DNA of 64,000 nt from Spirosoma endbachense (GTDB lineage Bacteria; Bacteroidota; Bacteroidia; Cytophagales; Spirosomataceae), in NCBI RefSeq assembly GCF_010233585.1, contig NZ_CP045997.1:4717284-4781283 (forward strand). The letters are read 5' to 3'. The notes beneath the pieces were generated by a model that saw only the letters and a list, made by a program, of their open reading frames with translations, had not been told where the DNA came from and did no database searches. Below, one piece after another: positions 1-9,352 of this stretch (position 1 is its first letter; each line of letters opens with the position of its first letter). The position numbers were made by a program, and so were the translations under genes.

Positions 1-90
1 CGTTGTCGAAGCCAAACCGAGCATTTAGCCGCCAACGGAAAAGGCCTAGAAAGCCCCAAATTAATCGAAGAAGAGCAACTTGATGCTTAA
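1..90 (+). CDS. C-terminal fragment of an unidentified protein
   Basis: An open frame entering from the left edge ends at a TAA at 88-90 and encodes 29 residues ending ...IEEEQLDA. Its position just upstream of the glycan operon, and the repeat copy that begins right after the stop, suggest it is the genuine 3' end of the preceding gene. The piece is too short to assign a family. The other two forward frames were not favoured: one hits a stop within nine codons. Confidence 0.45.
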   Translation, partial: RCRSQTEHLAANGKGLESPKLIEEEQLDA

Positions 91-103
91 GTTGACAGCA
101 TTG

Positions 104-178
104 GGCGGCCCGGCGCATCGGCAGCCCGGCTTATAGGTTTGTCATCAATTACATTCATGGTTAGTACTTATAAAATAT
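104..178 (+). repeat. Dispersed intergenic repeat, copy 1 (truncated)
   Basis: This stretch matches 38844-38922 closely from the GC-rich core (GGCGGCCCGGCGCA) through CTTATAGGTTTGTCATCAA to TAGTAC and TATAAAATA. It lacks the left third found in the other two copies. It lies directly between the stop of the partial upstream gene and the glycan operon. No coding potential is seen. It is probably a non-autonomous or REP-like intergenic element. Confidence 0.75.
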
Positions 179-199
179 AAAATGGAAGAGTACTAGTTG

Positions 200-1216
200 A
201 TGTACGAGTATACCCTTTTGCAGCAGGTAACGCCGGACGACGAACGAACGATTAATTCGTTTATTGACGCTAACCCAGGCTTCCATTTTTTTCAATCGCC
301 GGTTTTTTATAAACTATCGCTTACATCTAAGAAACTTCGCCCATTTTTCATAATCGCGAAACAGGAAGGTAGTATCGTTGGTGTGTTACTGGTTTGCCAG
401 CAGGTACAGATCAACCTTCCTTTTATGCGCTTTTTGACGAGTCGGAATCTGATCATTGGTGGGCCACTTGTAAGAAACCAGGATGAGCCGATCCTAAATG
501 GTCTGTTAGCCACGTACCGGATAAAAAGCCCCCAAAGCCTTTATACACAGATGCGGAACATCCGGGATACGACTGCGTCTCGGGCGGTATTTCTGGCCAA
601 TGGGTTCGGATATGAAGACCATTTGAACATTCTTGTGGATTTAACTCAAACGGAGGAGGAGCTTTGGAAAGACATGCACTCAAAAAGGCGGAATGAAATC
701 AGGCGAGCCGAAAAAGAAGGGTGTCGGGTTGAAATGGTGGCCACACTCGAAACATTGACACATTGCTACGACATCTTAACCGAAGTGTATCATCGGGCCA
801 AGTTACCACTACCCGATTTTGGCCATTTCAAAGTCATGTTGCAGCACTCGACGGAGAAAATCGGATTGCGGATTTTTACAGCGGTGTGGGAGAATCGGAT
901 TATCGGCTGTATGCTTTGCATTGCCTGGGGAGATACCTTGTACGACTACTACGCGGGTGCATACAGTCGTTATTACAACAAATACCCCAATGATTTGCTA
1001 CCCTGGGCGGTTTTCAACTGGGCTAAAATGAATGGCTTTTCCCATTTCGATTTTGGTGGTGCCGGTAAACCAAATGTACCTTACGGGGTACGGGATTATA
1101 AAAAAAAGTTTGGCGGTACTCTGGTGAGTTTCGGTCGATATGAATGCGTTCATTTTCCTATTCTGTTTCGGCTGATGACGCAATTATTTAAATGGTGGCA
1201 GTGCGCCAAACGATGA
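200..1216 (+). CDS. FemAB/GNAT-like acyltransferase of a surface-glycan locus
   Basis: A protein of about 338 residues resembling the FemAB-type GNAT proteins (peptidoglycan-bridge or exopolysaccharide-associated aminoacyl/acyltransferases). Visible hallmarks are the basic stretch MHSKRRNEIRRAEKEG near residue 160, typical of the first GNAT half, and a second half with the aromatic run DTLYDYYAGAYSRYY and FDFGGAGKPNVPYGVRDYKKKFGG near the C-terminus. An ATG at 200 follows a TTG at 197; the ATG is preferred. Its stop overlaps the next start as ATGA, so it is translationally coupled to the DegT-like gene. It probably transfers an acyl or aminoacyl group onto a sugar made by this locus; the substrate cannot be read from the sequence. 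Confidence 0.8.
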   Translation: MYEYTLLQQVTPDDERTINSFIDANPGFHFFQSPVFYKLSLTSKKLRPFFIIAKQEGSIVGVLLVCQQVQINLPFMRFLTSRNLIIGGPLVRNQDEPILNGLLATYRIKSPQSLYTQMRNIRDTTASRAVFLANGFGYEDHLNILVDLTQTEEELWKDMHSKRRNEIRRAEKEGCRVEMVATLETLTHCYDILTEVYHRAKLPLPDFGHFKVMLQHSTEKIGLRIFTAVWENRIIGCMLCIAWGDTLYDYYAGAYSRYYNKYPNDLLPWAVFNWAKMNGFSHFDFGGAGKPNVPYGVRDYKKKFGGTLVSFGRYECVHFPILFRLMTQLFKWWQCAKR

Positions 1217-2382
1217 TTCCCCGGTTCAACTATTCATACTCGTTGCGGGATACCTGGGACTGCATTACGGGCCAACTGTTCAATAAGAAACCAAATGCCA
1301 GTTACCTAAACGATTTATTTCCAGGCGCTGACATTTATTTCGTTGACAGTGCACGAGTGGGTATTAAATACGCCTTACTGGCATTTGATCTAAAACCGGG
1401 GGCACAAATTGGCATCCAGCCCTACACATGCTCATCGGTGTTGGCGGCAATTGCAGCGGCAAACTGTAAGCCCGTATTCATTGACATTAATGAACAGTTA
1501 AGTCTCGATTACGATGATTTGCAAAGGAAACTTCCGGGCTTAGATGCACTGATTGTTACGCATACATTTGGTATACCTGCACACATAACGCAGATAAAAC
1601 AATTGAGTGGTCAACTTCCTGTTATTGAAGACTGCGCCCATGCGTTTCATAGTCGGTATGAAGGTGTCCATGTCGGTAATTTTTTCGATGCAGCCGTTTT
1701 TTCATTTGGTAACGGAAAGTTTCCATCGGTTGGCAGTGGGGGACTATTGGTTATAAACAGGAAGAAATCTTCTGAGCGAGTAGGTGCAGTGCTCGGCAAA
1801 TTAAAATCATCTGGACTGATAAGGGAGTTGACATTTGCGGGCAGACGGTTTATCAACGCCCTGATTCATACGAGAGTGGGGGAAAGCATGCTTTACTACC
1901 TGTTGAATGAAAATTTTCTCAGCAGCAAAAGCCAGCAACTTTCGGGCTATCCCACGCACGAAAGGCAACCATATCGGAGCGTTGGCTATGCCATGCAGCG
2001 GCAGTTTACTGAACTGAAGAGTATGTCGATAAAACAACGGGAGAATGCCCGCTACCTCATTGATGGGCACAATAGACACTATAAAATGCTTGCCAATGTG
2101 GACGATACGGGTAATTCATTTGCAGTAGTCCTACTCAGCCAGCGCAGAAATGAACTCTATAGCTTCCTGCGAAAGAAAGGCGTAGGTGCCGGAAAGCATT
2201 TTCAACATGCCAAATCGTGGGCAATGCAGTTTGGCTATCAGCAAGGTGAGTGCCCAAATTTCGAACAGATCGTTGGGGAGGTTCTCACAATTCCATGTCA
2301 TTATGGATTGATTCAGAGTGACTTGCGGAAAATTGACCAGCACCTTACCGACTTTGCACAAACCAATAAATCCATGCTATGA
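1213..2382 (+). CDS. DegT/DnrJ/EryC1-family aminotransferase-like protein
   Basis: About 389 residues with the fold pattern of PLP-dependent sugar aminotransferases: a substrate/PLP region YTCSSVLAAIAAANCKPVFIDI, the central IEDCAHAFHSRYEG motif (Asp for the PLP pyridine), and FSFGNGKFPSVGSGGLLVI containing the expected Schiff-base Lys. An upstream in-frame ATG exists at 1192, but the ATG at 1213 overlaps the previous stop as ATGA and is the better start. The next gene again overlaps (ATG 2379 within the stop), showing tight coupling. The likely role is amination of a keto-nucleotide sugar for the surface glycan. Some members of the family are dehydratases, so the exact reaction is inferred. 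Confidence 0.82.
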   Translation: MIPRFNYSYSLRDTWDCITGQLFNKKPNASYLNDLFPGADIYFVDSARVGIKYALLAFDLKPGAQIGIQPYTCSSVLAAIAAANCKPVFIDINEQLSLDYDDLQRKLPGLDALIVTHTFGIPAHITQIKQLSGQLPVIEDCAHAFHSRYEGVHVGNFFDAAVFSFGNGKFPSVGSGGLLVINRKKSSERVGAVLGKLKSSGLIRELTFAGRRFINALIHTRVGESMLYYLLNENFLSSKSQQLSGYPTHERQPYRSVGYAMQRQFTELKSMSIKQRENARYLIDGHNRHYKMLANVDDTGNSFAVVLLSQRRNELYSFLRKKGVGAGKHFQHAKSWAMQFGYQQGECPNFEQIVGEVLTIPCHYGLIQSDLRKIDQHLTDFAQTNKSML

Positions 2383-3458
2383 AGAAGGTATTAATCGACA
2401 TCAACCACCCTGCCCATGTACACTTGTTCAGACACTTCATTGCCGAAATGAAGAGTAGGGGTTATGAGGTGATTGTTACGGCAAAAAACGTTGACTCGAT
2501 TACTAATCTGCTGAAATTGTATGACATCAATTACATCAGCACAGGCCGCAAGAAAGACCATATTCTTAAGAAATATCTCTACGAATTTTTTCACCTGATT
2601 AAGGTTTTGAGCATCGTCATTCATCGGCGGGTTGATTACGGAATAGGTGTTTCTATGGTTTTACCCATTGTATCGAGGCTCACACCGATGAAGTCGTTTG
2701 CGCTCGATGACGATGATTTAGCGGCTACCCCTATCTTTGGGAAATTCACCTCCTATGCCGATGTTATTCTCAATCCCATTGCATTGTCCCACGAGAAAAG
2801 GGGCAGCCGACAACTATTCCATCCGAGTTACCATGAACTGGCTTATTTACATCCAAATCGTTTTGTGCCGGATACGAATGTTTTGAGTGAGATCGGATTA
2901 AAGCCGGGCGAACCATTTTTCGTTTTGCGGTTTAATGCCTTTAAAGCACACCATGATGCTGGTGCGCAGGGATTAACGACTGATCAAAAAATAGAAATTA
3001 TCAATTTCCTGAAATATTTCGGCCGGATTTTTATCACTACAGAACGTGAGATTGAACCAGTCCTGAAATCGTATCAACTGCCCGTATCGCCGGAAAAGAT
3101 ACACACCCTGTTATATTATGCTACTCTGTTTATTGGCGATAGTCAAACCATGACTTCCGAAGCAGCCCTACTGGGTACACCGGCTGTTAAGCTCAATTCG
3201 TTTGCAGGCCGACTTTCGATTCCCAATGAATTGGAGCACACCTACAAACTATGCTATTCGTTTTTGCCCCAGAATTTTGAGGCTATGATGCACATGATTA
3301 AAGAACTTATTCTCAATAATGATCTAAAAGCGGAGTGGCGTATACGTAAAGAAGCAATGCTGGCCGACAAAGTGGATCTGACCTCGTTTCTGACGGCCTT
3401 AGTCATAAATTACCCGTTCAGTGTTGCCAATTCAAAGCCCGACATTGCGTTTCAGTAG
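2379..3458 (+). CDS. DUF354 family protein (glycosyltransferase-like)
   Basis: A 359-residue protein opening with KVLIDINHPAHVHLFRHFI, the signature start of DUF354, a family with a GT-B-like Rossmann fold found in surface-polysaccharide loci. A second conserved segment, LFIGDSQTMTSEAALLGTPAVKLN at about residues 248-271, resembles the donor-binding GxSxxxxEAxxxGxP pattern of nucleotide-sugar transferases and epimerases. It overlaps the aminotransferase stop and belongs to the same transcription unit. The function is probably nucleotide-sugar handling or glycosyl transfer; no member chemistry can be deduced directly. Confidence 0.8.
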   Translation: MKKVLIDINHPAHVHLFRHFIAEMKSRGYEVIVTAKNVDSITNLLKLYDINYISTGRKKDHILKKYLYEFFHLIKVLSIVIHRRVDYGIGVSMVLPIVSRLTPMKSFALDDDDLAATPIFGKFTSYADVILNPIALSHEKRGSRQLFHPSYHELAYLHPNRFVPDTNVLSEIGLKPGEPFFVLRFNAFKAHHDAGAQGLTTDQKIEIINFLKYFGRIFITTEREIEPVLKSYQLPVSPEKIHTLLYYATLFIGDSQTMTSEAALLGTPAVKLNSFAGRLSIPNELEHTYKLCYSFLPQNFEAMMHMIKELILNNDLKAEWRIRKEAMLADKVDLTSFLTALVINYPFSVANSKPDIAFQ

Positions 3459-3507
3459 AGATTGTTAATCTACCTGGTAAGAACCGAAAACCTGTACTGA
3501 AACGGAT

Positions 3508-4287
3508 ATGGATTTTACTTTACAAATGTACATTGAATTAATAGCGGCCATCAGGAATGCTGGTTATTACTTTTCAACGTTCGGGGCATTTTTACAGACA
3601 GGGCCTCCCAATACAGTCATTCTGCGCCATGATGTTGATTTAATGCCACAGAACTCACTGAACTTTGCCCGGATTCAGTACGAATTAGGTATCAGGGGGG
3701 TATATTATTTTAGGGCCATTCCCGCAAGTTGGGATGAAGCGGTTATCCTGGAAATAGCCCGAATGGGTCATGAAATCGGGTATCATTATGAATGCCTGAC
3801 CACCTGTAGGGGGAATCGAGACCTGGCTATCGATGATTTCGGGAAGAATCTGACGGCATTACGTAAACTAGCTCCGGTGACAACCATTTGTATGCATGGA
3901 AGTCCGCTATCAAAATACGATTCCAAAGACCTATGGAAAACGTATTCGTATCGCGACTTTGGCATTCGGGGGGAGCCTTATTTTGATATTGACTTCTCAA
4001 AAGTAGCCTATCTGACCGATACAGGCCGACGATGGGATGGTTACAATGTAAGCGTTCGGGATAAAGTCAACTCGGTCCATCGATACAATTACAAAAGCAC
4101 CCGTGATGTTATTGCCGGATTGCAAAATCAGCAGTTGCCGGATCAGATTATGTTCACGTTTCATCCGCAGCGCTGGAACTCAAATCCAGCCTATTGGGTA
4201 AGGGAGCTTGTTTTTCAGCGGGCGAAAAACGTCATTAAGCAGTATTTCTATATGAATCAACCCGCCACGCAATCGATTGATGGTTAA
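3508..4287 (+). CDS. Polysaccharide-deacetylase-like (NodB-fold) protein
   Basis: A 259-residue cytoplasmic protein (no signal peptide seen). Its motif RHDVDLMPQNSL matches the metal-binding first motif of NodB-type deacetylases (H-D-D variant), and MGHEIGYHYECL matches the GHExGxH second motif. The segment MFTFHPQRWN near the C-terminus offers a further His. It is typical of the deacetylase-like proteins next to DUF354 and WecB genes in Bacteroidota surface-glycan clusters. It lies 49 nt after the DUF354 stop and overlaps the epimerase gene by a few bases. The predicted role is de-N-acetylation of a sugar intermediate; the actual substrate is unknown. Confidence 0.78.
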   Translation: MDFTLQMYIELIAAIRNAGYYFSTFGAFLQTGPPNTVILRHDVDLMPQNSLNFARIQYELGIRGVYYFRAIPASWDEAVILEIARMGHEIGYHYECLTTCRGNRDLAIDDFGKNLTALRKLAPVTTICMHGSPLSKYDSKDLWKTYSYRDFGIRGEPYFDIDFSKVAYLTDTGRRWDGYNVSVRDKVNSVHRYNYKSTRDVIAGLQNQQLPDQIMFTFHPQRWNSNPAYWVRELVFQRAKNVIKQYFYMNQPATQSIDG

Positions 4288-5476
4288 ATTATTGACAATT
4301 ATTGGTGCCAGACCGCAAATAATAAAAGCATCGGCGCTGAGCCGGGCCATCCGGCAACAGTTTGCTGATCAGGTTGCGGAGGTGCTGGTTCATACGGGGC
4401 AACATTATGACGAGAATATGTCGGCTGTGTTTTTTGAGGAGTTGGAAATTCCTCAGCCTCACTATAATCTTCAGGTAGGGTCGGGTAGTCACGGCCAACA
4501 AACCGCCAAAATGATAATGGGCATTGAGGAGATTCTCGATAAAGAGAAACCAACTTATGTAGTCATATTTGGCGATACGAATTCAACGTTGGCGGGGGCT
4601 ATTGCGGCATCAAAAATTCAGGTACCTATCGTTCATATTGAAGCAGGCTTACGGTCTAACAACAAAAGAATGCCGGAAGAGATCAATCGTATCGTAAGCG
4701 ACCATGTCTCTACATACCTGTTCACGCCAACCCAGGCGGGCACCGATAATCTTAAAAAAGAAGGATTCCAACTAACGAACTTGCCACCGTATACAATAGA
4801 CCGTCCGGGTGTATTTCGGGTGGGCGATATTATGTACGATAACAGTCTACACTTTTCTGAGTTAGCGGCCCAGCGAACAACTATTCTGGAAAAACTACAT
4901 GTACAGGCGGGCGATTATATCCTGGTTACGATTCATCGAAATGCAAATACCGATGACAGTAATCGACTGAATGGTATTTTCAGGGCACTACAGCTTATCA
5001 CGGTAACTTATTCGGTAAAATTAGTTTTGCCACTTCATCCACGAACAGCTAAACAAATGAAAGCCCTACTGGAGCCGGTGCTCTATCGGGCTATTCATAC
5101 CAATCCGAGTATTATACTGATTCCACCCGTATCTTTTCTGGAAATGACGACTCTGGAAAAAAACGCTCAACGCATCATAACGGATTCGGGTGGAGTTCAG
5201 AAAGAAGCCTATTTCTTTAGAAAACCTTGTCTTATACTACGTGCTGAAACTGAGTGGATTGAAATTGTGAAAGAAGGAGCAGCTATCCTCTGCGGTGCCG
5301 ACCCTGAACGCATTCTTGACGCTTATGCTCACTTTGAGACAAATCCAGCGATTTCGTTTGTATCACTGTATGGGGATGGAACGGCAGCTTATCAGATTAT
5401 AGATATACTACTAGGTGAGGACGGTAACAAACAAAAAGCAAATAAGTTCATACCGCCTAGTAAATTTTTACTATAG
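4280..5476 (+). CDS. wecB: UDP-N-acetylglucosamine 2-epimerase (non-hydrolysing type)
   Basis: About 398 residues, the usual family length. The N-terminus KLLTIIGARPQIIKAS is the family signature. Further landmarks are VLVHTGQHYD, FGDTNSTLAGAIAA, HIEAGLRS, the PEEINRIVSDH segment, and DSGGVQKEAYFFRKPCLILR with the donor-binding Ser-Gly-Gly-x-Gln-Glu. It interconverts UDP-GlcNAc and UDP-ManNAc for cell-surface glycan synthesis. A TTG sits at 4277, but the ATG at 4280 is the more likely start. It overlaps the deacetylase-like gene and closes the five-gene operon. Confidence 0.92.
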   Translation: MVKLLTIIGARPQIIKASALSRAIRQQFADQVAEVLVHTGQHYDENMSAVFFEELEIPQPHYNLQVGSGSHGQQTAKMIMGIEEILDKEKPTYVVIFGDTNSTLAGAIAASKIQVPIVHIEAGLRSNNKRMPEEINRIVSDHVSTYLFTPTQAGTDNLKKEGFQLTNLPPYTIDRPGVFRVGDIMYDNSLHFSELAAQRTTILEKLHVQAGDYILVTIHRNANTDDSNRLNGIFRALQLITVTYSVKLVLPLHPRTAKQMKALLEPVLYRAIHTNPSIILIPPVSFLEMTTLEKNAQRIITDSGGVQKEAYFFRKPCLILRAETEWIEIVKEGAAILCGADPERILDAYAHFETNPAISFVSLYGDGTAAYQIIDILLGEDGNKQKANKFIPPSKFLL

Positions 5477-5623
5477 AATATCCTTTAATTGTGTACTGAT
5501 AATCTAACTAATAAAATATCAAGTTCACATTCTTGCAAATTGATATCCAATGTATATAGAAGAGTTTGCAAATAAGAAAATTGATAAAAAAAATTAGTTT
5601 AATGCAAATCACTTACCTTACCT

Positions 5624-6190
5624 ATGAATCATTATATTTGTTTAGCTATGTCTAGCGCCACACCCCAATTTAATCATCGCAATATGCCTTGGTTTGTACT
5701 ATATACAAAATCCAGATCAGAAAAACTGGTAGCCAAATCCTTACATCAGCGAGGAGTAGAAGTCTATTGTCCGCTCCGAAAAGTCACCAGAAAATGGTCT
5801 GATCGCACCAAGATCGTTGAGGAGCCCATGTTCAAATCCTATTGCTTTGTTAATCTTGATGAAAACGACCGCCGGGTCGTTTATGGGGCTCCTGGAGTAG
5901 TTGGCTATCTTTATTGGCTTAAGAAACCAGCCGTGGTAAAGCAAAAAGAAATTGATTTGATTAAGGACATGCTTAATGACTTTGATCACGAGTCGCTCGA
6001 AATTCATGATTTCGCATCAGCTGATCGGCTTAGAATTTTATCGGGTGCTTTTATGGGCCGGGAGGGCCAGGTTGTTTTTACACATGGGAAAACGATCCTG
6101 GTAAAAATAGAATCGTTGTCTATGTATGTATCCGTAGACCTCAACAAAAACAAAGTTGAGAAACTAAAAAACAACACCTTACTCTCTTAG
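5624..6190 (+). CDS. NusG/RfaH-family specialised antiterminator (UpxY-like)
   Basis: 188 residues. The NGN domain starts at about residue 21 with PWFVLYTKSRSEKLVAKSL and continues through EVYCPLRKVTRKWSDR and VEEPMFKSYCFVNLD, the pattern shared by NusG paralogues such as RfaH and UpxY. A C-terminal KOW-like part contains ILSGAFMGREGQVVFTHG. Three in-frame starts exist (5624, 5648, 5684); the last begins directly at MPWFV and is equally credible. Such paralogues let RNA polymerase read through long capsule/LPS operons. The gene sits between a surface-glycan operon and a Wzi-like gene, consistent with that role. The 147 bp upstream are AT-rich and carry no gene. Confidence 0.88.
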   Translation: MNHYICLAMSSATPQFNHRNMPWFVLYTKSRSEKLVAKSLHQRGVEVYCPLRKVTRKWSDRTKIVEEPMFKSYCFVNLDENDRRVVYGAPGVVGYLYWLKKPAVVKQKEIDLIKDMLNDFDHESLEIHDFASADRLRILSGAFMGREGQVVFTHGKTILVKIESLSMYVSVDLNKNKVEKLKNNTLLS

Positions 6191-6253
6191 TCAGAGAGAA
6201 GTTAATCATTCGGTCTTTTCGGGTCTAAAGTGTGCCAAAACTTGTACAAAAGT

Positions 6254-7732
6254 ATGTCTAAACTTGTACAAATAGCTTCCTGCGTGGCTTTATTTTTCCA
6301 TATTTGCCACCATTCCTGTGCACAGACAGTTTCCCCCAAACCCCTCATTGAGGTAGAGGCCGGAACGTTTTTGTCTACAGCAGCCAGTAATCCATTCTGG
6401 GTCCGATCCAATCAGTATGGAGAAGTTCCGTTAGAATCGCAGGGTTTTTCAGTAAGAGCACAAGCCAGAAAAGAGTATGCTCCCCGTAGTGCTACGGACA
6501 AAAAACAGGGCCGCTTTTCGTATGGTTATGGCATAAGGGCAGTTGCCAATGCAGGTACAATTAACCAGTTTCTCTTATCGGAATTGTACGGAAAAGTGCG
6601 GTATGGTGCTATTGAATTGTATGCTGGGAGAAGAAGAGAAATCATTGGATTGGTCGATTCAACCCTAAGTACTGGATCATATATCTGGTCGGGCAATGCA
6701 CTTCCTGTTCCTAAAATTGAGCTATCGATACCCAACTATGTCCCTATTTTAAAGAATGGGTTGATCGCTCTTAAAGGTAACTTTTCGCACGGGTGGCTAG
6801 GGGCCTCTGATTCGGTTAAGAATTATTACCTGCATCAGAAGAGTTTATATTTTCGCTTAGGCAAACCTGCCTGGCGATTCAAATTTTACGGTGGGTTCAA
6901 CCACCAGGTGCAGTGGGGGGGCGATGTGCTATATCCCCGTGTCGATAATGGCGTTCGAATCACAAAGTTTGGCACCGATTGGGAGACCTATATGTTTGTT
7001 GTTACGGGGAAGTCGCTCTATACCCTGGACACACTGGAGATAAAGAACAATGCCGCATCTGCTGAAGGTGGGAATCGGGTCGGTAATCACCTAGGTACTA
7101 TCGATCTAGCACTGGAGTATGAAACCAGTCGTCATAAATGGTTTATCTACAAGCAGTCAATTTACGAAGCGGGTGCCCTATTTTACCTCAACAACATCTC
7201 GGATGGTCTACATGGAGTATCATTTACCCGCAAACAGGCAAACCGCGGAATTTTGAAAATTTTGCTCGAATACCTGCAAACAACCAATCAGGGCGGCCCT
7301 TATCTGTCGAACAGATCCACAATTCAACAGTTGCGGGGCGCTGAAGATTACATGAATAACGGGAGGTATATTGATGGGTGGGTATACAAAGGTCAAACCA
7401 TCGGTACGCCATATATTATGCCTTTGCGCTATACAACGGGCTTGCCCCAAAATCTGGACCCGAACCCAAACCGACTTGTCAACAACCGGATAAAAGCAGT
7501 TTCTCTTAGTGTCCAAAGTCGAGTTAAACAGTTCGATCTGTTAACCCGACTATCAGTCAGTCAAAATTTAGGGAGCTATATTGTTCCAGTAGATGTCAAT
7601 CAGCTATCGGCACAGCAGCAAGTTATTTTTCCGATCAGAAAATATACGTTTACCGCTGTTTTGGCATATGACAACGCCGGTGTTTTAACGCAAAATCTGG
7701 GTGTCAGTTTTTTTGCCAAACGTTCTTTTTAG
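6254..7732 (+). CDS. Capsule-assembly Wzi-family outer-membrane protein
   Basis: About 492 residues. After a signal peptide (hydrophobic VALFFHICHHSCA, then QT) the mature protein carries the Wzi-family opening 'AGTFLSTAASNPFWVRSNQ..G..P' and many alternating beta-strand segments expected of an outer-membrane barrel. An in-frame ATG at 6230 lies upstream, but the ATG at 6254 places the signal peptide correctly at the N-terminus. Wzi proteins help anchor or assemble surface polysaccharide at the outer membrane, which fits its place beside the glycan genes and the antiterminator. Confidence 0.85.
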   Translation: MSKLVQIASCVALFFHICHHSCAQTVSPKPLIEVEAGTFLSTAASNPFWVRSNQYGEVPLESQGFSVRAQARKEYAPRSATDKKQGRFSYGYGIRAVANAGTINQFLLSELYGKVRYGAIELYAGRRREIIGLVDSTLSTGSYIWSGNALPVPKIELSIPNYVPILKNGLIALKGNFSHGWLGASDSVKNYYLHQKSLYFRLGKPAWRFKFYGGFNHQVQWGGDVLYPRVDNGVRITKFGTDWETYMFVVTGKSLYTLDTLEIKNNAASAEGGNRVGNHLGTIDLALEYETSRHKWFIYKQSIYEAGALFYLNNISDGLHGVSFTRKQANRGILKILLEYLQTTNQGGPYLSNRSTIQQLRGAEDYMNNGRYIDGWVYKGQTIGTPYIMPLRYTTGLPQNLDPNPNRLVNNRIKAVSLSVQSRVKQFDLLTRLSVSQNLGSYIVPVDVNQLSAQQQVIFPIRKYTFTAVLAYDNAGVLTQNLGVSFFAKRSF

Positions 7733-7772
7733 TCAAGTCTCACCGAACGTTATTAACACCTCATTATCGATC

Positions 7773-8369
7773 ATGAGATCACTATTACTTGCTTTCGGGC
7801 TGTTCATGACCTTCGCTGGTGTGGCACAGCCAGGTAACGCGCTTCCGGTAGTTGCCAAATCCGCTATTACGATAACCAGTTTCGGCGATTCGCTCGTGGC
7901 CAAACGAGGTTTGCTAACAACAACTATCTATAAAAATAACGAACGTCAATCCAACGCTGCCGTCCGGAGCCTGTATCAATCAAACCCAAAAGCTTTAGCT
8001 CAGCACCGATGGGGAAATATACTAAAGCCAATTGGTCCGGTCATGATTATATCGGGGCTGGCAATTGGTTATATGGGCATTCGGGGGGAGCAACAAAAAG
8101 CATTTATTCGAGGAATAGGAACCAAAACACAACCAAATGTACCCGATGTTGAGGTTGAATACACCAAGCGAAGTTTACCGAAAACATTGCTTGGACTAGG
8201 ACTTTTCATTGGTGCTTTTTATATGATTGAGCGGTCGAACGAGCTTACGTCCGCGTCGGTGAACCTTTACAACGCGAAACCATCGCCGATAAGAGATCTG
8301 TCTCGTTTGGATAAGCTGAAACTGGGTATTACGTCAACCGGTAATGTAGGCTTAGAGGCTCAGTTCTGA
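7773..8369 (+). CDS. Small exported or membrane protein, function unknown
   Basis: About 198 residues starting MRSLLLAFGLFMTFAGVAQ, a clear signal peptide; the frame is open upstream to 7701 but only the ATG at 7773 gives that peptide at the N-terminus. Two further hydrophobic stretches (PVMIISGLAIGYMGI and TLLGLGLFIGAFYMI) suggest inner-membrane spans. The gene follows the Wzi-like gene by about 40 nt and is probably co-transcribed. I do not recognise the family; a helper role in surface-glycan export is only an inference from position. Confidence 0.7.
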   Translation: MRSLLLAFGLFMTFAGVAQPGNALPVVAKSAITITSFGDSLVAKRGLLTTTIYKNNERQSNAAVRSLYQSNPKALAQHRWGNILKPIGPVMIISGLAIGYMGIRGEQQKAFIRGIGTKTQPNVPDVEVEYTKRSLPKTLLGLGLFIGAFYMIERSNELTSASVNLYNAKPSPIRDLSRLDKLKLGITSTGNVGLEAQF

Positions 8370-8422
8370 AAATACATCCGACTCCTGGACACAGAAATAT
8401 CCAGAGTTTCGACATAATTTTT

Positions 8423-9244
8423 GTGAATGAGCAAAAAGCGATAGCAACAAGTCAAGCGATGGAAAATCAATGTCAACAAATTGACGAAGCAAATCCGGAA
8501 ACTATTCTAAAAGATTTTCGTCGGGATGGGTATGTCGTTTTAAAAGCTGTTTTCTCAAAAGAATATATTAATGCACTCTATTTAGCTTTTAGGAACCGCT
8601 ATGAGCAAAGTTTTACTGATAAAAACGCAAAAGAGATAATACAAGTTGGCGACAAACGGTATCAAATTGCGGTGGAAGTAAAAGGGGTATTTAATTCGCC
8701 TGAGTTATATGCTAATCCGTTTATTTTTCCAATTATAGAACAATTGTTTGATGGAGATTTTATTATTGGTGACTTAACATGTGTTACATCATTGCCAGGT
8801 GCAAAAACAATGGCGATCCACTGTGATGGGCGAATATTTACCCGGCACCCCCTTACCAGTCTTTTGCCACCCCATGCAGTAGGCGCTTTGATTCCATTAA
8901 TCCCATTTAATCAGCTCAATGGTCCCACTCGGGTATGGCCGGGAAGTCAAAAAAGTGGTCCATCTTCCAGCCTTTTAAATGATAAATCAAATTTTATTGA
9001 TCTTGAAGTTGATACGGGTTCCTGTATTTTGATGGATCATCGAATTTTTCATAGCGGAAACCCTAACCTTTCCGAACAAATCAGGCCATTACTTTATATA
9101 AATTATAGTGCACCCTGGTATTTTGATCCAGTCAATTTTACGAAGCAGGCCCCACTAGTTGTAAGTGATGCTGATTTTGAACAAATTCCTGATAATCATA
9201 AAAAACTGTTTATTAGAAGGCAGATAAAACCTTCAGGAAGCTAA
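8423..9244 (+). CDS. Phytanoyl-CoA-dioxygenase-like Fe(II)/2-oxoglutarate enzyme
   Basis: A protein of up to 273 residues from a GTG start; an ATG at 8459 is an alternative, since a promoter-like TAATTTTTG sits immediately before the GTG. The double-stranded beta-helix core shows the iron-binding HxD (MAIHCDGRIF), the distal His in DHRIFHSGNP, and the 2-oxoglutarate-binding Arg (EQIRPLLYINYSAPWY). It lies 108 bp before the peptide-kinase gene on the same strand and in the same AT-rich block. Fe/2OG enzymes are known lasso-peptide tailoring enzymes (hydroxylases such as the canucin enzyme), so hydroxylation of the precursor is a reasonable but unproven role. It might instead belong to the preceding glycan locus. 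Confidence 0.78.
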   Translation: MNEQKAIATSQAMENQCQQIDEANPETILKDFRRDGYVVLKAVFSKEYINALYLAFRNRYEQSFTDKNAKEIIQVGDKRYQIAVEVKGVFNSPELYANPFIFPIIEQLFDGDFIIGDLTCVTSLPGAKTMAIHCDGRIFTRHPLTSLLPPHAVGALIPLIPFNQLNGPTRVWPGSQKSGPSSSLLNDKSNFIDLEVDTGSCILMDHRIFHSGNPNLSEQIRPLLYINYSAPWYFDPVNFTKQAPLVVSDADFEQIPDNHKKLFIRRQIKPSGS

Positions 9245-9352
9245 TACGCACATTTATTCAATTCTGGATCGGTTTTCCAATCAGAATGTAAGAAAAAAGC
9301 TATTTAAAGTATTTTTTTCAAAACAAAACGTTTTAATAGTTTCGTTAGCAAA

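Noticed and set aside
8428..8430. ATG just after the GTG start of the dioxygenase gene
   Set aside because: It is out of frame with the dioxygenase (offset 5) and opens no useful frame.
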